Part shown: in pieces, positions 1 through 8,433 of the stretch
How the letters are laid out: each line of letters starts with the position of its first letter
How positions within the stretch are numbered: the first letter of the stretch is position 1
NCBI GenBank assembly: GCA_043805435.1
Contig: JAZDHY010000018.1
Coordinates: 62,001 to 126,000 of the forward strand
Direction of reading: 5' to 3'
From: JAEXOD01 sp043805435
Lineage (GTDB): Bacteria > Bacteroidota > Ignavibacteria > Ignavibacteriales > Melioribacteraceae
Length of the DNA stretch: 64,000 nucleotides
Notes under the pieces: model-generated
Database searches by the model: none
The model's input: only the letters and a program-made list of their open reading frames with translations
What the model was told of the DNA's origin: nothing
Made by a program: the position numbers and the translations under genes

Positions 1-848
1 TTAAATAGAATTGTATCTCCCATTTGGTAAGTTTTTTTACCGTCTTCAGCAAAAAACCTAAAACCTTTTGCTTCGCCATAATAATAGTTGGAAATAAAAC
101 ATCTCCCCATACTAAGAGAATTGTATAACTTATGTTTTGCAGATTCCAACAATTCAGGATCTGTTGGTATTTTTGTATTTGTTATTATATGAGTACGAAT
201 TGATTTAAACAATACTTTATAAGGAAAAACTTCAACTTCAAAAAATCCTAAAAGATTTAGTTTATGCGCATGAGCATCAACTCCGCCAATACCTACAACT
301 TTTCTATATCGACTTAATTCATCCCATTTAGCCAGTGCTTCTTCGGTTGGACCAACAATTGAACTTAATGGATGAATAAACGAATTGTATTTGTTTTCTT
401 CTGTAAGTCCTTCCATCCATTCAGACATATGGTTCCAAATCTCAATTCCTGTAAAATTGTCAATTTGCCATTCTGTCCATGGATAAGGAGGATGCTCTTC
501 CATTGAAGAGCGTTTTTCAAACGGATGGGCTAAAAATCCTATCCCTCCTGCTTCAGCAACTTTTGTAACGTATTCTTTAGCCGGCATACGTGTCGAAAAA
601 ACTTCATCAATGCCAAAAGCTAAATAATGATTTTTATTTTCTTTATCATTAATTTCGGTACCAACAAGCAGTAGGGTATTGTTGTACCAACCTTCATACC
701 CCTCTTTTAATGCTCTTAATGTATTATGATCGGTTAAAAATATATAATCCAGACCTACTTCACAAGCAGCATCTGCAATATCTTTAACTTCTCCTGATCC
801 ATCAGAAAAGATTGAATGAATATGAATAGCACCAACATATTCGAACAT
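1..848 (-). CDS. PHP-domain metal-dependent phosphoesterase-like protein (3' end cut by window)
   Basis: The reverse strand reads open from an ATG at 846-848 to the window edge, so the C-terminus is missing. The start of the protein carries the PHP signature: HIHSIFSDGS near residues 8-17, TDHN near residue 40, an AHPFE segment, and DAHAHK further on. These are the metal-binding histidines and aspartates of the polymerase-and-histidinol-phosphatase fold, which usually hydrolyses phosphoesters with two or three metal ions. The substrate cannot be read from the sequence. A purine-rich GAAAAGAAG lies upstream of the ATG. It follows the small gene at 881-1177 and dapF in the same direction with short gaps, so co-transcription is likely. 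The family call is firm; the function is not. Confidence 0.82.
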   Translation of the reverse strand, partial: MFEYVGAIHIHSIFSDGSGEVKDIADAACEVGLDYIFLTDHNTLRALKEGYEGWYNNTLLLVGTEINDKENKNHYLAFGIDEVFSTRMPAKEYVTKVAEAGGIGFLAHPFEKRSSMEEHPPYPWTEWQIDNFTGIEIWNHMSEWMEGLTEENKYNSFIHPLSSIVGPTEEALAKWDELSRYRKVVGIGGVDAHAHKLNLLGFFEVEVFPYKVLFKSIRTHIITNTKIPTDPELLESAKHKLYNSLSMGRCFISNYYYGEAKGFRFFAEDGKKTYQMGDTILF

Positions 849-880
849 TAAATTAAACTTCTTTTCAAATTAACAACAAA

Positions 881-1177
881 TTAAACTTCATAAAGAGTTG
901 AATACTCTGTTGTTTGTTCTTTAATTATATCGCTTAATTTTGTCATAAGAATTTCCACACGTTCATTTTGAACGTCATCAAAACTTTCATAAGCTTCATA
1001 ATTGTCAAAGTAATAAACTTCTTCAAATTTGTTTTTTTTGTTTTTGTGTTCAAAAACACGGTATTCCGAAAGAGTTTCCGCTTTAATAAGATTTTTTAAT
1101 TCTCTTATTACATCAAGATACTCTTCTCTTCTTTCCGGCAAAATGTCATATTTAATTGAAAAAATTACTTTTCCCAT
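881..1177 (-). CDS. Small dimeric alpha/beta-barrel-like protein (ABM-type), function unknown
   Basis: A 98-residue protein with no signal peptide or membrane segment. It starts with a beta strand (GKVIFSIKYDI), has a helix containing PERREEYLDVIRELK, then a strand containing YRVFEHKNKKN and FEEVYYFDNYEAYESF. This layout resembles the ferredoxin-like half-barrels of the antibiotic-biosynthesis-monooxygenase (ABM) and related families, which dimerise into an alpha/beta barrel. No catalytic residue can be assigned. It lies 13 bp after dapF and 32 bp before the PHP gene, all on the minus strand, which suggests one operon. The reading frame is convincing; the fold is inference and the function unknown. 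Confidence 0.7.
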   Translation of the reverse strand: MGKVIFSIKYDILPERREEYLDVIRELKNLIKAETLSEYRVFEHKNKKNKFEEVYYFDNYEAYESFDDVQNERVEILMTKLSDIIKEQTTEYSTLYEV

Positions 1178-1190
1178 TATTTCCTCATAT

Positions 1191-2042
1191 TTATAAATGA
1201 ATATAACCGGTAAAAACTTCTTTTGCCGGTCCGATTAATGCAACATTGTTAAAACTGTTTTCTTTATATTCAAATTCAACTGTTAAAGTTTGACCACTTA
1301 AGGTAATTACTTTTACAGGTGATTTTAAATTATATAATAACGATGATATTAATGCTGCTGCTGTAGAACCTGTTCCACAGGCAAAAGTTTCATCTTCAAC
1401 GCCTCTTTCAAAAGTTCTAATATAAATAACATCGTTTTTAATTTGTATAAAATTTACGTTTATTCCTTTTTCAAAATCCTTTAAAAATCTAATTTCTTTT
1501 CCAATTTTATATACAGGAAGTTCATCAATTTCGGTATAAAATGAATTTTTATCGTCCGGATTGGATAAAATTTCCTCCACCCTAATTACAGCATGCAGCG
1601 AACCTGTATCAACCGAAGATATATTAATACTCTGATTATTTGCATAGATATTATAATTAAGTTTTAATAGCTCCGGTGGTGCCAAAAAAAACTTCACCAT
1701 TCCGTCTTCAAAAACCTCGCCTTTATATGCAACACCACGGCACAAAAAGTTTGTTATGTTGCCTATACATTTTTTTGCACTATATGCGTATTTTATGGAA
1801 CACCTTGACCCATTACCACATAAAGTACCCAACGATCCGTCAGAATTGTAATATTCTAATTCGTAATCGTAATTATCGGATTTTTTAATAAATAAAATTC
1901 CGTCTCCACCTATTCCATTACGTCTGTCACAAATTTTACGTATAACTGAATTCTCCAAATTAAAATCGGGATTCAATTCGGAATCTATTAAAATAAAATC
2001 GTTGCCTGCTCCACTAAATTTCGAAAATTGTATTTTATTCAT
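1191..2042 (-). CDS. dapF: Diaminopimelate epimerase
   Basis: Converts LL- to meso-diaminopimelate for lysine and peptidoglycan synthesis in the cytoplasm. The 283-residue length is typical of the family. It starts with FSKFSGAGNDFILID, where the GAGNDF motif is diagnostic. Both catalytic cysteines are visible: C75 in NSDGSLGTLCGNGSRC and C222 in the ACGTGS motif, with ERGVEDET just before it. These two cysteines act as the paired acid and base in the PLP-independent racemisation. It is the first gene of a probable minus-strand operon with the small gene and the PHP gene downstream. The roughly 200 bp upstream are AT-rich and gene-free. High confidence. Confidence 0.97.
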   Translation of the reverse strand: MNKIQFSKFSGAGNDFILIDSELNPDFNLENSVIRKICDRRNGIGGDGILFIKKSDNYDYELEYYNSDGSLGTLCGNGSRCSIKYAYSAKKCIGNITNFLCRGVAYKGEVFEDGMVKFFLAPPELLKLNYNIYANNQSINISSVDTGSLHAVIRVEEILSNPDDKNSFYTEIDELPVYKIGKEIRFLKDFEKGINVNFIQIKNDVIYIRTFERGVEDETFACGTGSTAAALISSLLYNLKSPVKVITLSGQTLTVEFEYKENSFNNVALIGPAKEVFTGYIHL

Positions 2043-2240
2043 ATTATGTAAGTTATTTTAATCTAGAAACTTTATTATAAAAAAAAAAATTGTTAATAAA
2101 AACTATTATTTAAAGAAAATTTTATTAAACAAACTGAAATACCTAAAAATATAATAATTATTACCTAAAATAGACATATAAATTTAATATTCCTTATTAA
2201 AAAAATATTAATCCTTTTTGCAAAAGAAGAATTCTATTTT

Positions 2241-2738
2241 TTAATAATCATCGTCTTCATCAAAAAAGACCTCATCATCATCAAAAGTAAAATCATCTTT
2301 AATAGCCGCCGAATCCGGTTCTCCGTCAAAATCTTCTGTTAAACCTTCTTCTTTTTCATCAGTAGCAAAGTAAGCATTAGTACTATACTCTTTATAATAA
2401 TCACCTTCTACTCCGCCCATCTTATCCATTACTCGGTCTAAAACTTCATTAGTTAAATCCTCTTTCATCTCCTTATCGGTAATTTTATCTGCCAATTTAA
2501 ATTTTTCAATTCCTATTGCAGAGTCTTCCCATAAACTTTTTAACAAATCGGTATCTAATTTATTAAGTCTGTCCAAAATTTTGTTTTCAATAATTGCTAA
2601 TTGGTCTTTTTCCCACGCACCGGCATCACTAAGCTGATCAACAAAATTATCCCATACGCTTTTTGAGCCGTCTTTTAATTTTTCTTTTTGTAAATCACTT
2701 ACAACATTTGAAACTATTTTTTTGATTGTTAAATCCAC
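2241..2738 (-). CDS. Acidic hypothetical protein
   Basis: A 165-residue cytoplasmic protein that I do not recognise. The first 110 residues are predicted helical (for example DLTIKKIVSNVVSDLQKEKL). The last 40 or so are strongly acidic and probably disordered, ending in FFDEDDDY. There is no signal peptide, cysteine motif or known catalytic signature. Codon use is like its neighbours. It stands alone, with AT-rich gaps of about 200 bp (2043-2240) and 230 bp (2739-2970) on each side in which I see no other gene. An acidic tail of this kind is common in small proteins that bind basic partners, but that is speculation. Confidence 0.7.
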   Translation of the reverse strand: MDLTIKKIVSNVVSDLQKEKLKDGSKSVWDNFVDQLSDAGAWEKDQLAIIENKILDRLNKLDTDLLKSLWEDSAIGIEKFKLADKITDKEMKEDLTNEVLDRVMDKMGGVEGDYYKEYSTNAYFATDEKEEGLTEDFDGEPDSAAIKDDFTFDDDEVFFDEDDDY

Positions 2739-2970
2739 TACTACACCTTACAACATTTTAATGATTTTTAAAATTTACAATTTAAATATTTGTTTTTTTT
2801 CTTTTTTTTCAAAACCATTTTTTACAATTATAAATAATTTAATACTTGCTTTTTTAGTTTAGTTTTTTAATATAACTTAAAAGCATTTAAGCATTATTTT
2901 TATTTTTTAAAATTGTTACCAATATTTATCAGTTTATAACACTAAACAAAATTTTTGTTTCTATTATTAT

Positions 2971-4470
2971 TTATAATTTTACAAATTCAATATCATTAAC
3001 TTTACTTTCCAACGGCAAACAAACAGATTTTATATTTCCATTGTCATCTAAAATAAAGCTTAATTTTAAATAATCAAATACATATTCATTGTCAATTTTA
3101 AAAGTATCGTAAGTTTGATGAATTAATTTTGCCGTAATGGAATTAAAAGTTAAATATAATTGAACATTTTTTTCTTCAATTTTAATATTGCCATATGCTT
3201 TATTATTATATGAACCTGTATAATCGATAAGCTTATGAGTAGGAGAAGTTCCTTTTACAAAATTTTTATCCTCTTCGTTTTCCGATTCTTTAGCCTTCTT
3301 TTCGGCTTCAGTTTTTTCTGCCAAATATCTTTCGTTCCAATCTACAGGTTCCATTTTATTTAATTTATCATAAATATATAATGTAGCGGCCATTGTAAAA
3401 GAACTTGCATAATCCAAATTTGCAATAATAATAACCCCATAACCTTTTTGCGGCATAAAAGTGGTTAAAGTGGAAACTCCGTCAAGCGCACCGGCATGAC
3501 GCAACATCATATTCCCCCTGTAAACCGTTACATACCATCCTAAAGCATAGCTTGAATAAAATAATTCGTCATATTTTATTGGTGTATGTACCGTTGTAGC
3601 AGGTTTTTGTATAAAAGCCAATGTGTTTTCATTAACAACTTTTTTACCTTTAAATTTACCTTTATTTAACTGCATAATAAGCCAATTGGACATCTCATTT
3701 ACACTTGAGTTAATTGCACCTGCCCCGCCCAAATTATCTGCATTGTAATGGTCTATTTTTAATAATTCTCCTTTTTCAAATCTATATGCGCTTGCAACGT
3801 CATTATATTTATTTAAATCTTTAACCGTAAAGTTAGAATTTTTCATCTCGAGCGGAATAAATATATTTTCTTTTACAAACACTTCCCAAGTTTTGCCGGA
3901 TATTTTTTCAATAAGTTCGCCGGCTGCCATATACATTAAATTATTGTATTGAAAATAAGAGCGGAAAGATTTGCTGTAATCCAGATATCGCATTCTTTTT
4001 ATTAATTCTTTCCGGTCAAAACTTGAGCTGTACCATAAAAAATCATGACTCGGATAACCGGATCTGTGTGTTACTAAGTCAATTGCGGTAATATTTGCAG
4101 TAATATACGGGTCATTTAGAATCAATTCGGGCATATAATTATTTCTCGGTTTAGCCCAATCAAGTTTCTGCTGATCAACTAAAATGCCAAGGGCACAAGT
4201 TGTAAATGCTTTTGAACACGAAGCAATTCCGTATATTGTGTTTGCGGTTGCATCTTTTTTTTGTTCTAAATCTGCAAACCCGTATCCTTTTGAATAAATA
4301 AGAGCAGAATCTTTTACTATTGCTATTGAAGTACCCGGAATTTTCCAGTCCTGCATTAATTTTATAATATATTCATCAACTTCCTTAAAATTTATTTCCT
4401 GAGCTGATAATAATTGAGAAAATAAAAAGAAAAATAAAATTTTTGTAAAAGTATTTCTAAACATTTTCAT
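2971..4470 (-). CDS. Secreted serine hydrolase, class C beta-lactamase/esterase family, with DUF3471-like C-terminus
   Basis: A 499-residue exported protein. The N-terminus is a Sec signal peptide (basic start, hydrophobic KILFFFLFSQLLSA). The penicillin-binding fold motifs are visible: S84-C-S-K87 in GIASCSKAFT (SxxK, with S84 the nucleophile), Y175-N-N177 (YxN), and a later HAG in place of KTG. A C-terminal beta-rich region of about 80 residues, starting near IDYTGSYNN, resembles DUF3471, often attached to these enzymes. Family members are D-aminopeptidases, esterases and peptidases acting on cell-wall or other amides; the substrate is not readable. It is transcribed divergently from the corrinoid gene at 4638. 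Family call is strong. Confidence 0.9.
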   Translation of the reverse strand: MKMFRNTFTKILFFFLFSQLLSAQEINFKEVDEYIIKLMQDWKIPGTSIAIVKDSALIYSKGYGFADLEQKKDATANTIYGIASCSKAFTTCALGILVDQQKLDWAKPRNNYMPELILNDPYITANITAIDLVTHRSGYPSHDFLWYSSSFDRKELIKRMRYLDYSKSFRSYFQYNNLMYMAAGELIEKISGKTWEVFVKENIFIPLEMKNSNFTVKDLNKYNDVASAYRFEKGELLKIDHYNADNLGGAGAINSSVNEMSNWLIMQLNKGKFKGKKVVNENTLAFIQKPATTVHTPIKYDELFYSSYALGWYVTVYRGNMMLRHAGALDGVSTLTTFMPQKGYGVIIIANLDYASSFTMAATLYIYDKLNKMEPVDWNERYLAEKTEAEKKAKESENEEDKNFVKGTSPTHKLIDYTGSYNNKAYGNIKIEEKNVQLYLTFNSITAKLIHQTYDTFKIDNEYVFDYLKLSFILDDNGNIKSVCLPLESKVNDIEFVKL

Positions 4471-4637
4471 AACTTTACCTATATATTATATTCAAATTAC
4501 TGTATTTTGTTTTATAACTGTTAAAATAAATAATTTTGTAATTAAATTTAGTATAAATATTAATTTTTGTTAATTATAACAAAAAAAATATTGATATAAA
4601 TACAAAATCTTCCAAATTGATGAAGGATAATTAAGCG

Positions 4638-5297
4638 ATGGATGAATTATTTGAAAAATTAGCTTTTTGTATTGAAAGAGGGAAAATTGATCTCAACTCA
4701 GTATATCCAAAAGATTTAAACGGATTAATTGGCGTTGTGGAATATACTCAAAAATGTATTGATTTGGGCGTAGATGTAAATGATATTTTACAAAAAGGTT
4801 TAGTACTGGGGATGCAAAGAATAGGCGAAAGATTTAGTTTGGGTAAAGCATATATTCCGGATCTTATGATTGCCTCAAAGGCAATGAATGCTGCAAGCAA
4901 ATTATTGCAGCCTTTTTTTGATTCGGGAGAAGCACAAATTAAAGGAAAGTTTATTATTGGTACTGTTCAAGGTGATCATCATGATATTGGCAAAAACATT
5001 ATACGAATGGCATTGGAAGGACACGGTTACAAGGTTATTGATTTAGGCACAAACGTTACAACAGAAAAATTTATTTCTGCATGTGAAGAGAATCCAAATA
5101 CGCCGGTTGGTATGAGTGCCTTATTAACTACAACAATGCAAAATATGGAAAAATCGGTAAAAATTTTAAAAGAGAAATATCTTGGAATTAAGGTTTATAT
5201 TGGCGGAGCACCTGTAACAATGGAATTCAGCAACAAAATTGGAGCAGATGGTTATTATCCTACTCCACACGAATTAATAAAAGCTTTAGAGGTTTAA
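4638..5297 (+). CDS. Corrinoid (B12-binding) methyltransferase protein, MtaC/MetH type
   Basis: A 219-residue corrinoid shuttle protein. Residues 1-90 form the helical cap domain that shields the methyl group, and about 100-219 the Rossmann-like B12 domain. The base-off ligand motif is intact: D113-H-H115-D-I-G118 (DxHxxG), with H115 the lower axial cobalt ligand. The later GMSALLTTTM and YIGGAPVT segments are typical of the family (GxSALLTTT, GGAPV). It carries methyl groups between a substrate-specific methyltransferase and a second one. A purine-rich GAAGGA precedes the ATG. The next gene, 11 bp downstream, resembles the MetH activation domain, so the two form a natural pair. Partner methyltransferases lie elsewhere in the window (15175-16062 and 38955-39995). 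Confidence 0.93.
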   Translation: MDELFEKLAFCIERGKIDLNSVYPKDLNGLIGVVEYTQKCIDLGVDVNDILQKGLVLGMQRIGERFSLGKAYIPDLMIASKAMNAASKLLQPFFDSGEAQIKGKFIIGTVQGDHHDIGKNIIRMALEGHGYKVIDLGTNVTTEKFISACEENPNTPVGMSALLTTTMQNMEKSVKILKEKYLGIKVYIGGAPVTMEFSNKIGADGYYPTPHELIKALEV

Positions 5298-5308
5298 TAA
5301 GATAAATT

Positions 5309-6010
5309 ATGGATATTTTACCAAATTCGCCTATGGTTTTTAATCCCTCTTTTGACGATGTAACAATAGAATGGAAATTAATTGCCAAATCGATGGGTTA
5401 TCCGGACACTAATATTTCAGAATATATTATTGAATTGATTAATTTTGAGATTAATAAAGCAAAACAGTTTTGTAAAATACAAACAAGTTTTGTTATTTTT
5501 GAAAAGGAAAATTATTTATGGGACAGTGAAAAAATATACATTAAGTGTATTGAATTTAATACAGGTCGTATTATTGCCTCTCAGTTAAAAAAAAGTGAAG
5601 GGGTTATAATTTTTACTGCAACAGTTGGACATTATTTTGAAATTGAAACGAAAAAATATTTTGATATGGGAGATTCGGTTTCCGGTTATATTGTTGATAC
5701 TATTGGCAGTGAATTAGTTGAAAAAGCAGGTGACTGGATTGAAAACAAGATATCAAAATATTTTTCCACTACTTCAGATAAAAGGATAACCCATCGTTAT
5801 AGCCCCGGTTATTGCAGTTGGAATGTAGAAGAACAATTTAAACTTTTTTCCTTATTACCAAAGGAGATTACGGGAATTACGTTAACCGAATCCGCTTTAA
5901 TGCTGCCAATTAAATCAATTAGCGGAGTGATTGGATATGGAAAGGACGTAAACCGCGTGGATTATCCTTGTAAGATATGCGGAATGAATTATTGTTATAA
6001 AAGGAAATAA
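5309..6010 (+). CDS. Methionine-synthase activation-domain-like protein (corrinoid reactivation)
   Basis: A 233-residue protein like the C-terminal activation domain of MetH, here free-standing. The most diagnostic part is R163-YSPGYCSW-171 followed by NVEEQFKLFSLL and ITLTESALMLPIKSISGVIGYG, which matches the S-adenosylmethionine and cobalamin-facing region of MetH (RxSPGY). It ends in a cysteine cluster, C221-x-x-C224-x4-C229, which MetH lacks and which could bind zinc or an iron-sulfur cluster. Known relatives help rescue oxidised corrinoid by reductive methylation or reduction. It is in an operon with the corrinoid protein 11 bp upstream, so that protein is the likely client. The domain call is confident; the exact chemistry is inferred. 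Confidence 0.85.
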   Translation: MDILPNSPMVFNPSFDDVTIEWKLIAKSMGYPDTNISEYIIELINFEINKAKQFCKIQTSFVIFEKENYLWDSEKIYIKCIEFNTGRIIASQLKKSEGVIIFTATVGHYFEIETKKYFDMGDSVSGYIVDTIGSELVEKAGDWIENKISKYFSTTSDKRITHRYSPGYCSWNVEEQFKLFSLLPKEITGITLTESALMLPIKSISGVIGYGKDVNRVDYPCKICGMNYCYKRK

Positions 6011-6269
6011 TTAAAAATTTATTTTTTGTAATTTGTATAAAATTATTTTCAGTTTTATATTATAAAATTTATTATATTACTTAAAGTAATATTTTAATGG
6101 AGAAATAATTTTCTAATTCAGTATCCTATTGAGCATTAAAATACAAATTAAATATAATTTTGGTACAATAATTGAATTTATTATTATTAAAGACTAAACG
6201 GATGAAATTTTGAGTTGAAATACTGTTTGGATTTAAATAACTTAAATAATATAAAAAAATAAAAAAGTC

Positions 6270-7160
6270 ATGATAAAAAAAATAATAATTTTGTTTTTCG
6301 TAGTTTTTCAAATTCAAGTTGCCGCACAAGAACTTGATTGCACTGTATTGGTAAATTACGAACAGTTGGATAATGCATCCAAAGACAGAGTAGCCGAATT
6401 TGGTCAATTGGTTCAAAATTATATGAATACAACCAAATTTAGTGAAACTGAATGGAATTGGGATAAAATAAAATGCTCTTTAAATATTTTTTTCACAGGT
6501 GCTTCTGAAGAAATAAACTATTCTGCACAAGTTGTCATTTCAAGCCAGCGAAAAATTGAAGGAACCGATAAAAACACTTTGATGCTTACAATTATGGACA
6601 ACATGTGGAAATTTACCTACGAAAAAAATCAATCATTATTTTTTGACAGGACAACTTTTCATCCATTAACTTCGTTTTTGGATTTTTATGCCTTTATAAT
6701 ATTGGGTTACGATTCGGATAGCTATGAAATATTAGGCGGTTCCGAGTTTTTCCAAAAAGCATACGATATTTCTATACTTGGCGGTACCACAAAATACTCT
6801 GAAGGTTACCAATCGGCAAGTACTGCCTACAACAAAAGAGGACTTGTTGAAAACTTAACAAACGGAAGATTTCAGATGTTCCGTCAAGATTTTTACAGTT
6901 ACCACTATAACGGTTTAGATATGGCCGCAAAAAATCCCCAAAAAGCAATATCTCCAATGGTTCTTTTAGTTAAAAACTTGTATGATATTAGAGATAAAGT
7001 GGATAGAAGAAGTCCTATACTAAAAGTTTTTTTTGATGCTAAATATAACGAACTAATTGAATATCTTAAAAAATCACCTGATAAATCTGTTTTTGAACTA
7101 TTAAAATCTATTGATCCATCACATATTTCTAAATATTTAGAAGCAACTGATAACAAATAA
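6270..7160 (+). CDS. porD: PorD-like type IX secretion protein (DUF4835)
   Basis: A 296-residue exported protein of the DUF4835/PorD family, which is found with T9SS genes in Bacteroidota. The signal peptide is clear (KKIIILFFVVFQIQVAAQ), and mature residues begin with ELDCTVLVNYEQL, the usual family start. The central LTSFLDFYAFIILGYDSDSY and the C-terminal RSPILKVFFDAKYNEL are also family-typical. PorD is required for T9SS export or gliding in some species, but its molecular role is unclear. Its presence agrees with three T9SS cargo proteins in this window. No other T9SS core gene is adjacent. It converges on the acyltransferase gene at 7224 and shares the terminator between them. Confidence 0.85.
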   Translation: MIKKIIILFFVVFQIQVAAQELDCTVLVNYEQLDNASKDRVAEFGQLVQNYMNTTKFSETEWNWDKIKCSLNIFFTGASEEINYSAQVVISSQRKIEGTDKNTLMLTIMDNMWKFTYEKNQSLFFDRTTFHPLTSFLDFYAFIILGYDSDSYEILGGSEFFQKAYDISILGGTTKYSEGYQSASTAYNKRGLVENLTNGRFQMFRQDFYSYHYNGLDMAAKNPQKAISPMVLLVKNLYDIRDKVDRRSPILKVFFDAKYNELIEYLKKSPDKSVFELLKSIDPSHISKYLEATDNK

Positions 7161-7168
7161 AATAATAA

Positions 7169-7200
7169 AAAACCCCTCACAAAGTATTATAAGGGGTTTT
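7169..7200. terminator. Bidirectional intrinsic terminator between convergent genes
   Basis: A perfect 9-bp inverted repeat, AAAACCCCT at 7169-7177 and AGGGGTTTT at 7192-7200, with a 14-base loop. The A-rich left arm and T-rich right arm give a U-tract in both directions. It sits 9 bp after the stop of the PorD-like gene and 24 bp after the stop of the convergent GNAT-type gene, so it should end both transcripts. Confidence 0.85.
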
Positions 7201-7223
7201 ATTTTATATCAGTGTTTAATTCT

Positions 7224-8345
7224 TTATATATCCAATTCAAAAATTCTATATTTTTTATACAAAGTGCCTCTCATGGTAACAGCACCTTTATTCATCATTT
7301 CGTTATCCTCTAAAATCCAGCTTGCTTCGCCATGGTACCAACCATGTTCGGCGGCTTTATTTAATATGTAATAATAAAATGCGGCATCCAATCCTTTCTT
7401 TTGAAATTCGGGAACCAGACCAAGTATAATAATACGAACCCATTTAATTGCCTTTTTACCAAATAACAGATGGAATATTCCTGTCGGAAATAATCTGCCG
7501 TTCATCTTCTTAAAAACAGAATTATAATCAGGCATTACCAAAGCAAAACCAACAACTTTATTTTCAATTTCACCAAATATTACCAAATCGGGCTGCACAA
7601 GAGGTTTTAAGTCATCGGCTAAAGCATCCATTTCAGCATCGGTTAAGGGAACAAATCCCCAATTTGGCTCCCATGCCTTATTATAAACATATTTAACTTT
7701 ATCTATTTCGGACTTAAAATTTTTCATATCCATTGATCTTAGAACCATCCCGGTTCTTTGCATTGCAACATCACCAACTCGTTTTATCTTTTCGTTTTTA
7801 AGCATCTCGTCATGGAAAATATCATAGGCGTATAAATCTTTAATTTTAGTAAAACCGTAATTTTCAACTAAGGTTCTATAATATTCAGGGTTATAGGTCA
7901 TTAAAATACGCGGCGGATCGTTAAAACCCTCAATTAACAAACCGTTTTCGTCGTTTACTGATGGATTATAAGGGCCTCTTAATTTATCAAGTCCTTTGTC
8001 TTTAATCCATTCTTTCACGGAATCAAACAATTTATTGGCAACTTCCTGATTATCAAAACATTCAAAAAAGCCCCAAAATCCAACTTTATCATTATGCGTA
8101 GAATTATGAAGATCATTCTTAATGGCCGCTATTCTTCCTACAATTTCATTCCCGTTGTAGGCCAAAAACAACTGCATTTGTGCGTGTTTAAAAAAAGGAT
8201 TTTTTTCTTTGTTAAGTATTTTATATCTATCCATCAATAAAGGTGGAACCCAATACAAATTTCCATCATATACTTTCCATTGAAATTTCACAAAATTTTT
8301 TATATCGGATTTACTGTCGATTGGAACAACTTTAATATCACTCAT
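7224..8345 (-). CDS. GNAT-fold acyltransferase, probable bacterial ceramide synthase (bCerS-like)
   Basis: A 373-residue cytoplasmic protein of the GNAT (GCN5-related) superfamily. The N-terminus has FVKFQWKVYDGNLYWVPPLL and NPFFKHAQMQLFLAYNGNEIVGRIAAI, a typical long GNAT-like family start. The middle carries LRGPYNPSVNDENGLLI, and the C-terminal half has a second GNAT-like core with KVVGFALVMPDYN and RIIILGLVPEFQKKGLDAAFYYYI, the latter resembling the acyl-CoA binding loop. Bacterial ceramide synthase, described in Caulobacter with Spt and CerR, is a GNAT-type acyltransferase. The serine palmitoyltransferase directly upstream in transcription supports that role here. An intrinsic terminator lies between the two, so expression may be partly independent. 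The GNAT call is firm; the ceramide role rests on context. Confidence 0.7.
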   Translation of the reverse strand: MSDIKVVPIDSKSDIKNFVKFQWKVYDGNLYWVPPLLMDRYKILNKEKNPFFKHAQMQLFLAYNGNEIVGRIAAIKNDLHNSTHNDKVGFWGFFECFDNQEVANKLFDSVKEWIKDKGLDKLRGPYNPSVNDENGLLIEGFNDPPRILMTYNPEYYRTLVENYGFTKIKDLYAYDIFHDEMLKNEKIKRVGDVAMQRTGMVLRSMDMKNFKSEIDKVKYVYNKAWEPNWGFVPLTDAEMDALADDLKPLVQPDLVIFGEIENKVVGFALVMPDYNSVFKKMNGRLFPTGIFHLLFGKKAIKWVRIIILGLVPEFQKKGLDAAFYYYILNKAAEHGWYHGEASWILEDNEMMNKGAVTMRGTLYKKYRIFELDI

Positions 8346-8379
8346 TTCTACTCCCTACAGAACAAGGAACAAGTTTTAC

Positions 8380-8408
8380 AAAAAAAACAAGGCGGAGTTT
8401 TTACCGCC
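8380..8408 (-). terminator. Intrinsic terminator after the serine palmitoyltransferase gene
   Basis: Read on the minus strand, a GGCGG arm (8408-8404), an 8-base loop and a CCGCC arm (8395-8391) are followed by TTGTTTTTTTT. It lies 26 bp after the palmitoyltransferase stop codon and before the GNAT gene start at 8345. It would end or attenuate the upstream transcript, so the acyltransferase may be expressed by read-through or from its own promoter. Confidence 0.7.
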
Positions 8409-8433
8409 CCATTAAACCATTAATAATATAGAC

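Noticed and set aside
6126..6416. Minus-strand ORF of 96 codons overlapping the PorD-like gene start
   Set aside because: It lies across a low-complexity AT-rich intergenic stretch and the opposite strand of the signal-peptide region of a recognised gene; its composition (F/Y/N rich) is that of chance translation.
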